Source: UMGS1279 sp045534095 | GTDB lineage: Bacteria; Bacillota; Clostridia; Oscillospirales; Acutalibacteraceae | Length of the DNA: 16,579 nucleotides | Assembly: GCA_045534095.1 (NCBI GenBank) | Contig: JAZSJA010000093.1 | Span: 1 to 16,579, forward strand | Direction of reading: 5' to 3' | Position numbers and translations under genes: made by a program | Notes under the pieces: generated by a model | Seen by the model: the letters and a program-made list of their open reading frames with translations, nothing else | Told to the model about the DNA's origin: nothing | Database searches by the model: none | Shown here: piece after piece, positions 13,717 to 16,579 of the stretch | Position numbering within the stretch: position 1 is the stretch's first letter | Layout: every line of letters starts with the position of its first letter

Positions 13717-15945
13717 ATGATTAGCTACAATTCAAAAAAACAGATCTTCAAACTTGATACTAAAAATACATCCTACGTAATAGGATTTTTAAGAGATAGG
13801 CTTTTGCTTAACCTTTATTATGGCAAAAAATTAAAGGATTTTGACTATGAACTTTCTGACCTGGCTCAAATTGGCAGAGCATTTTCCTCGGTTGAAGAAG
13901 GACTTGACGGTGCAGGTCAGGCTGACATTCATTCCCTTGATTTTGCCACCTTTGGTAATGCCGATTTAAGGCTCCCAACACTTCACCTTAAACACTCTGA
14001 CGGAAGCGTTGTTTCCTCCTTTAAATACCGCAGTCACAAAATCTATGCGGGCAAACCAATTTTAGAGGGGCTACCTGCAACCTACGTTGAAAATGATGCC
14101 GAGGCCGACACCCTGGAGCTTGAACTTTTTGACGAGCTTTCAAAGGTTGCCGTTACTTTAATCTACACCGCTTTTAATAACGTAGATGCCATCGCCCGTT
14201 CGGTTCGTGTTAAAAACGAGGGCGAACAACCCGTTAATATTTCTCGTATTATGAGTGCAACTATGGATATTCAGTCAGCTGCAAATGATTTTGATATGCT
14301 TCATTTAGATGGTGCCTGGGGCAGAGAGCGTTCGGTTAGCCGTCAGCCTATTTTCAAAGGCAATCAGGAGATTTATTCTCGCAGAGGTACTTCAAGCCAT
14401 CATCACAATCCTTTCTTCGCTTTGGTACATAAAAATGCAACCGAACTTTCAGGTGAGGTTTACGGCTTTAACCTTATTTACAGCGGCAACTTTACCGCAG
14501 GTGTGGAATGCGATGCCTACAACACCACTCGTGCTTACATTGGTATAAATCCCTTCACCTTTAACTGGAAGCTTGAAAATGGTGCAGAGTTTCAGTCCCC
14601 CGAGGCAATTCTAACCTATTCTAACCACGGTATTTCGGGTATGTCCCAAATATATCACAAGCTCTATCGCACCCGACTTTGCAGAGGCAAGTTCAGGGAT
14701 ATTGAACGCTATGCCCTTATAAACAACTGGGAGGGCACGTATTTTCATTTCAACGAAGAAAAACTTATTGAAATCGCAAAAAAAGGTGCTGAGATTGGTT
14801 TAGATCTTTTTGTTTTGGATGACGGTTGGTTCGGTAAACGAAACGATGATAAATCCTCCCTTGGGGATTGGTTTGTAAACCTTGAAAAACTCCCCGGCGG
14901 ATTAGACGGTCTTGCAGATAAAATCAATAATTTGGGTATGAAGTTTGGCCTTTGGTTCGAGCCCGAAATGGTATCCCCCGACAGCGATTTATTCCGTGCC
15001 CATCCCGATTGGGCAATAGGTGTAGAGGGTAGACCATCCTCCCTCGGTAGAGATCAACTTATTTTAGATTTAGCAAATGACGAGGTTTGTGATTACATAA
15101 TTAAGGTTGTTAGCGACATTTTAAACAACGCCAATATTGAATACGTTAAGTGGGATATGAACCGTAATTTCAGTGAGTTTGGCTCCTTCTATCTCGACTC
15201 CGACCATCAGGGCGAACTTTGTCACCGCTATATGCTTGGCCTTTACAGAATTATGGAAACCCTTGTTAACAGTTTCCCCCATATTCTTTGGGAAGGATGC
15301 TCGGGTGGTGGCGGTCGTTTTGACGGCGGTATTTTATATTATATGCCCCAAATCTGGACCAGCGACTGCTCCGATGCTGGGGAAAGAATGTTAATCCAAT
15401 ACGGCACAAGCATCTGCTACCCCTTTAGCAGTATGGGTAGCCACGTTTCGGCTATTCCCAACCATCAAGTAAGGCGTGAATGTTCTATGGCAACCCGTGG
15501 TGATATGGCAGCTATGGGTCAGTTTGGCTATGAACTTGATATGTCTAAAATGAGCGATGAGGAAATTGAACAGGCTAAAGAGCAGGTTAAATTCTACAAA
15601 AAATACGGCGAGGTTTTCCATAAGGGCGACCTTTATAGATTACGCTCCCCCTTTGATACCAACGAAGCCGTTTTAGAGTTTATTTCTGAAGATGAAAACA
15701 CCGTTATTTTAAACTATGCAAACCGACTTGCTACCATAAATAATTCCATTATAATTATTAAACTTACAGGTCTTGACCCTGACGCTACCTATGAGGAGGT
15801 CGAGGCTCACATAGGCGAAAATATCTTTGCCGACAGAATAAGAATCGGCAGAGAATATAGCGGCGAATTTTTAATGAATTACGGACTTAAATTCACAAAT
15901 CAACGTGATTTTCAAACAACTATGAGAATTTTCAAAAAGAAATAG
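13717..15945 (+). CDS. Alpha-galactosidase, glycoside hydrolase family GH36
   Basis: A 742-residue enzyme that removes terminal alpha-1,6-galactose from raffinose-family sugars, melibiose or galactomannan fragments by a retaining mechanism. It has the GH36 layout: an N-terminal beta domain (about 1-320), a (beta/alpha)8 barrel, and a C-terminal beta domain. The nucleophile is D480 in YVKWDMNRN, and the acid/base is D550 in WTSDCSDAGER. 'FVLDDGWFGKRND', 'FGLWFEPEMVSPDS' and 'WEGCSGGGGRFDGG' are also typical. Length is usual for the large tetrameric members (about 730). It has no signal peptide, so it acts on imported sugars in the cytoplasm. ATG 13717 is chosen because GGAGG (13707-13711) lies 5 nt before it; the frame is open a further 63 codons upstream across the promoter. 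No transporter is adjacent. Confidence 0.96.
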   Translation: MISYNSKKQIFKLDTKNTSYVIGFLRDRLLLNLYYGKKLKDFDYELSDLAQIGRAFSSVEEGLDGAGQADIHSLDFATFGNADLRLPTLHLKHSDGSVVSSFKYRSHKIYAGKPILEGLPATYVENDAEADTLELELFDELSKVAVTLIYTAFNNVDAIARSVRVKNEGEQPVNISRIMSATMDIQSAANDFDMLHLDGAWGRERSVSRQPIFKGNQEIYSRRGTSSHHHNPFFALVHKNATELSGEVYGFNLIYSGNFTAGVECDAYNTTRAYIGINPFTFNWKLENGAEFQSPEAILTYSNHGISGMSQIYHKLYRTRLCRGKFRDIERYALINNWEGTYFHFNEEKLIEIAKKGAEIGLDLFVLDDGWFGKRNDDKSSLGDWFVNLEKLPGGLDGLADKINNLGMKFGLWFEPEMVSPDSDLFRAHPDWAIGVEGRPSSLGRDQLILDLANDEVCDYIIKVVSDILNNANIEYVKWDMNRNFSEFGSFYLDSDHQGELCHRYMLGLYRIMETLVNSFPHILWEGCSGGGGRFDGGILYYMPQIWTSDCSDAGERMLIQYGTSICYPFSSMGSHVSAIPNHQVRRECSMATRGDMAAMGQFGYELDMSKMSDEEIEQAKEQVKFYKKYGEVFHKGDLYRLRSPFDTNEAVLEFISEDENTVILNYANRLATINNSIIIIKLTGLDPDATYEEVEAHIGENIFADRIRIGREYSGEFLMNYGLKFTNQRDFQTTMRIFKKK

Positions 15946-15955
15946 GGGAACAAAA

Positions 15956-16579
15956 ATGTATAAAAAATTTTTATTTGCACTCGATTTAGAGGGTGTTAAT
16001 AATGTTGCAGGCAAGCCTTACGAGGGGCTAAATAGCTCTGCCTATGAAGTAGCAAAAAATCAGGCGGCCTTAGAAATAAACGCCGCTGCCGAGGCTCTTT
16101 TTGAGCTTGGTGCCCAAAGTATAGATTTATGGGATAACCATGGCGGTGGTGGAAACATAAAAAAAGAGCAACTCGACCCACGTGTTACTCTCCTTGAGGT
16201 AGATAGATTTGCTCCCCGTATGGAATTTGCAAAAAACAAATACGACTGTATATGCTTTTTTGGTTATCACACTATGGAAGGTACTCTTGGTGGAGTTTTG
16301 GCTCACACAATGAACGGCAAAGAGCATCAGTTTTATAAAATAAACGGCAAATACATAGGGGAGATAGATATGGACGTTGCCATTGCCGCCCAGCGTGGTA
16401 TGCCATCCATATTCTTTGTAGGCGGTGACCTTACCTGTAAGCAGGCTAAGTCTGTAGTTCCCGAAATTGTTACTGTAATCACCAAAAAGGAAATTTCCCG
16501 AAATGAGGCGGAATTCCGTAATAACGATGAACTTTTTGCCGATATAAAAGAGAAAATCCAAATTGCCGCACAAAAAAAG
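15956..16579 (+). CDS. M55 family D-aminopeptidase (DppA-like), 3' end outside window
   Basis: The frame is open from ATG 15956 to the last base, giving 208 residues with no stop, so the gene continues past the window (the family is about 270). The M55 zinc-site residues are all present: D10 and E12 in ALDLEGV, H62 in WDNHGGG, H105 in GYHTMEGT, and E136 in YIGEI; H117 in LAHTMNG is also conserved. M55 enzymes such as DppA of Bacillus form decameric rings and cleave D-Ala-D-Ala or other D-amino-acid-containing peptides, fitting peptidoglycan turnover or dipeptide use. RBS AGGGGAA (15944-15950) precedes the start, 10 nt after the alpha-galactosidase stop, so the two are very likely co-transcribed. 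Confidence 0.92.
   Translation, partial: MYKKFLFALDLEGVNNVAGKPYEGLNSSAYEVAKNQAALEINAAAEALFELGAQSIDLWDNHGGGGNIKKEQLDPRVTLLEVDRFAPRMEFAKNKYDCICFFGYHTMEGTLGGVLAHTMNGKEHQFYKINGKYIGEIDMDVAIAAQRGMPSIFFVGGDLTCKQAKSVVPEIVTVITKKEISRNEAEFRNNDELFADIKEKIQIAAQKK

Noticed and set aside
1..16579. CRISPR array, tRNA, rRNA or insertion sequence
   Set aside because: No regularly spaced repeats, no tRNA-like cloverleaf ends and no transposase frame were seen on either strand.

Overview
The window is bacterial chromosome from a low-GC Gram-positive organism, most likely a gut-type member of class Clostridia. The signs are strong AGGAGG-type ribosome binding sites before almost every gene, TTGACA/TATAAT-type promoters, intrinsic terminators with long T tracts, an AT-rich background, and a gene set familiar from Clostridia (M42 peptidases, Met-gamma-lyase-like PLP enzyme, MntP, GH36, M55). 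The species cannot be named from sequence reading alone.

Layout. (1) 1-1442: a two-gene unit of small membrane proteins with bacterial PH-like domains, the first ending in a SHOCT-like domain. Its promoter carries a perfect 8+8 inverted repeat between the -35 and -10, and the unit ends in an intrinsic terminator. (2) 1598-7167: a five-gene plus-strand unit: murD, two tandem M42 metallo-aminopeptidases, a GNAT-like protein, and a PLP-dependent 'aluminium resistance'/methionine gamma-lyase-like protein. It ends in a 19-bp-stem terminator. (3) 7203-12952: a block of six phage-morphogenesis-like genes behind a structured leader: scaffold-like protein, N4-gp56-type major capsid protein, small coiled-coil protein, fibre/baseplate-like protein, 122-aa head-tail-like protein, and a 615-aa beta-rich tail-type protein. 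All six are open and closely spaced, each with its own RBS. No terminase, portal, protease, tape measure, lysis, integrase or repressor gene is present, and ordinary chromosomal genes flank both ends. (4) 12951-13625: manganese exporter mntP on the minus strand with its own terminator and promoter. (5) 13649-16579: a GH36 alpha-galactosidase on the plus strand, followed 10 nt later by an M55 (DppA-like) D-aminopeptidase that runs off the window end.

How they fit together. Unit 2 mixes cell-wall precursor synthesis (MurD) with intracellular peptide and amino-acid turnover. Units 4 and 5 are metal homeostasis and sugar/peptide use. The notable part is unit 3. Its gene order looks like a slice of the head-to-tail region of a tailed phage that uses an N4-gp56-type capsid, but without the DNA-packaging half. 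The genes look undamaged and share codon habits with the chromosome, so the block may be a domesticated capsid/tail module and not a freshly decayed prophage. That is an inference; the rest of the genome would have to be checked for the missing parts.
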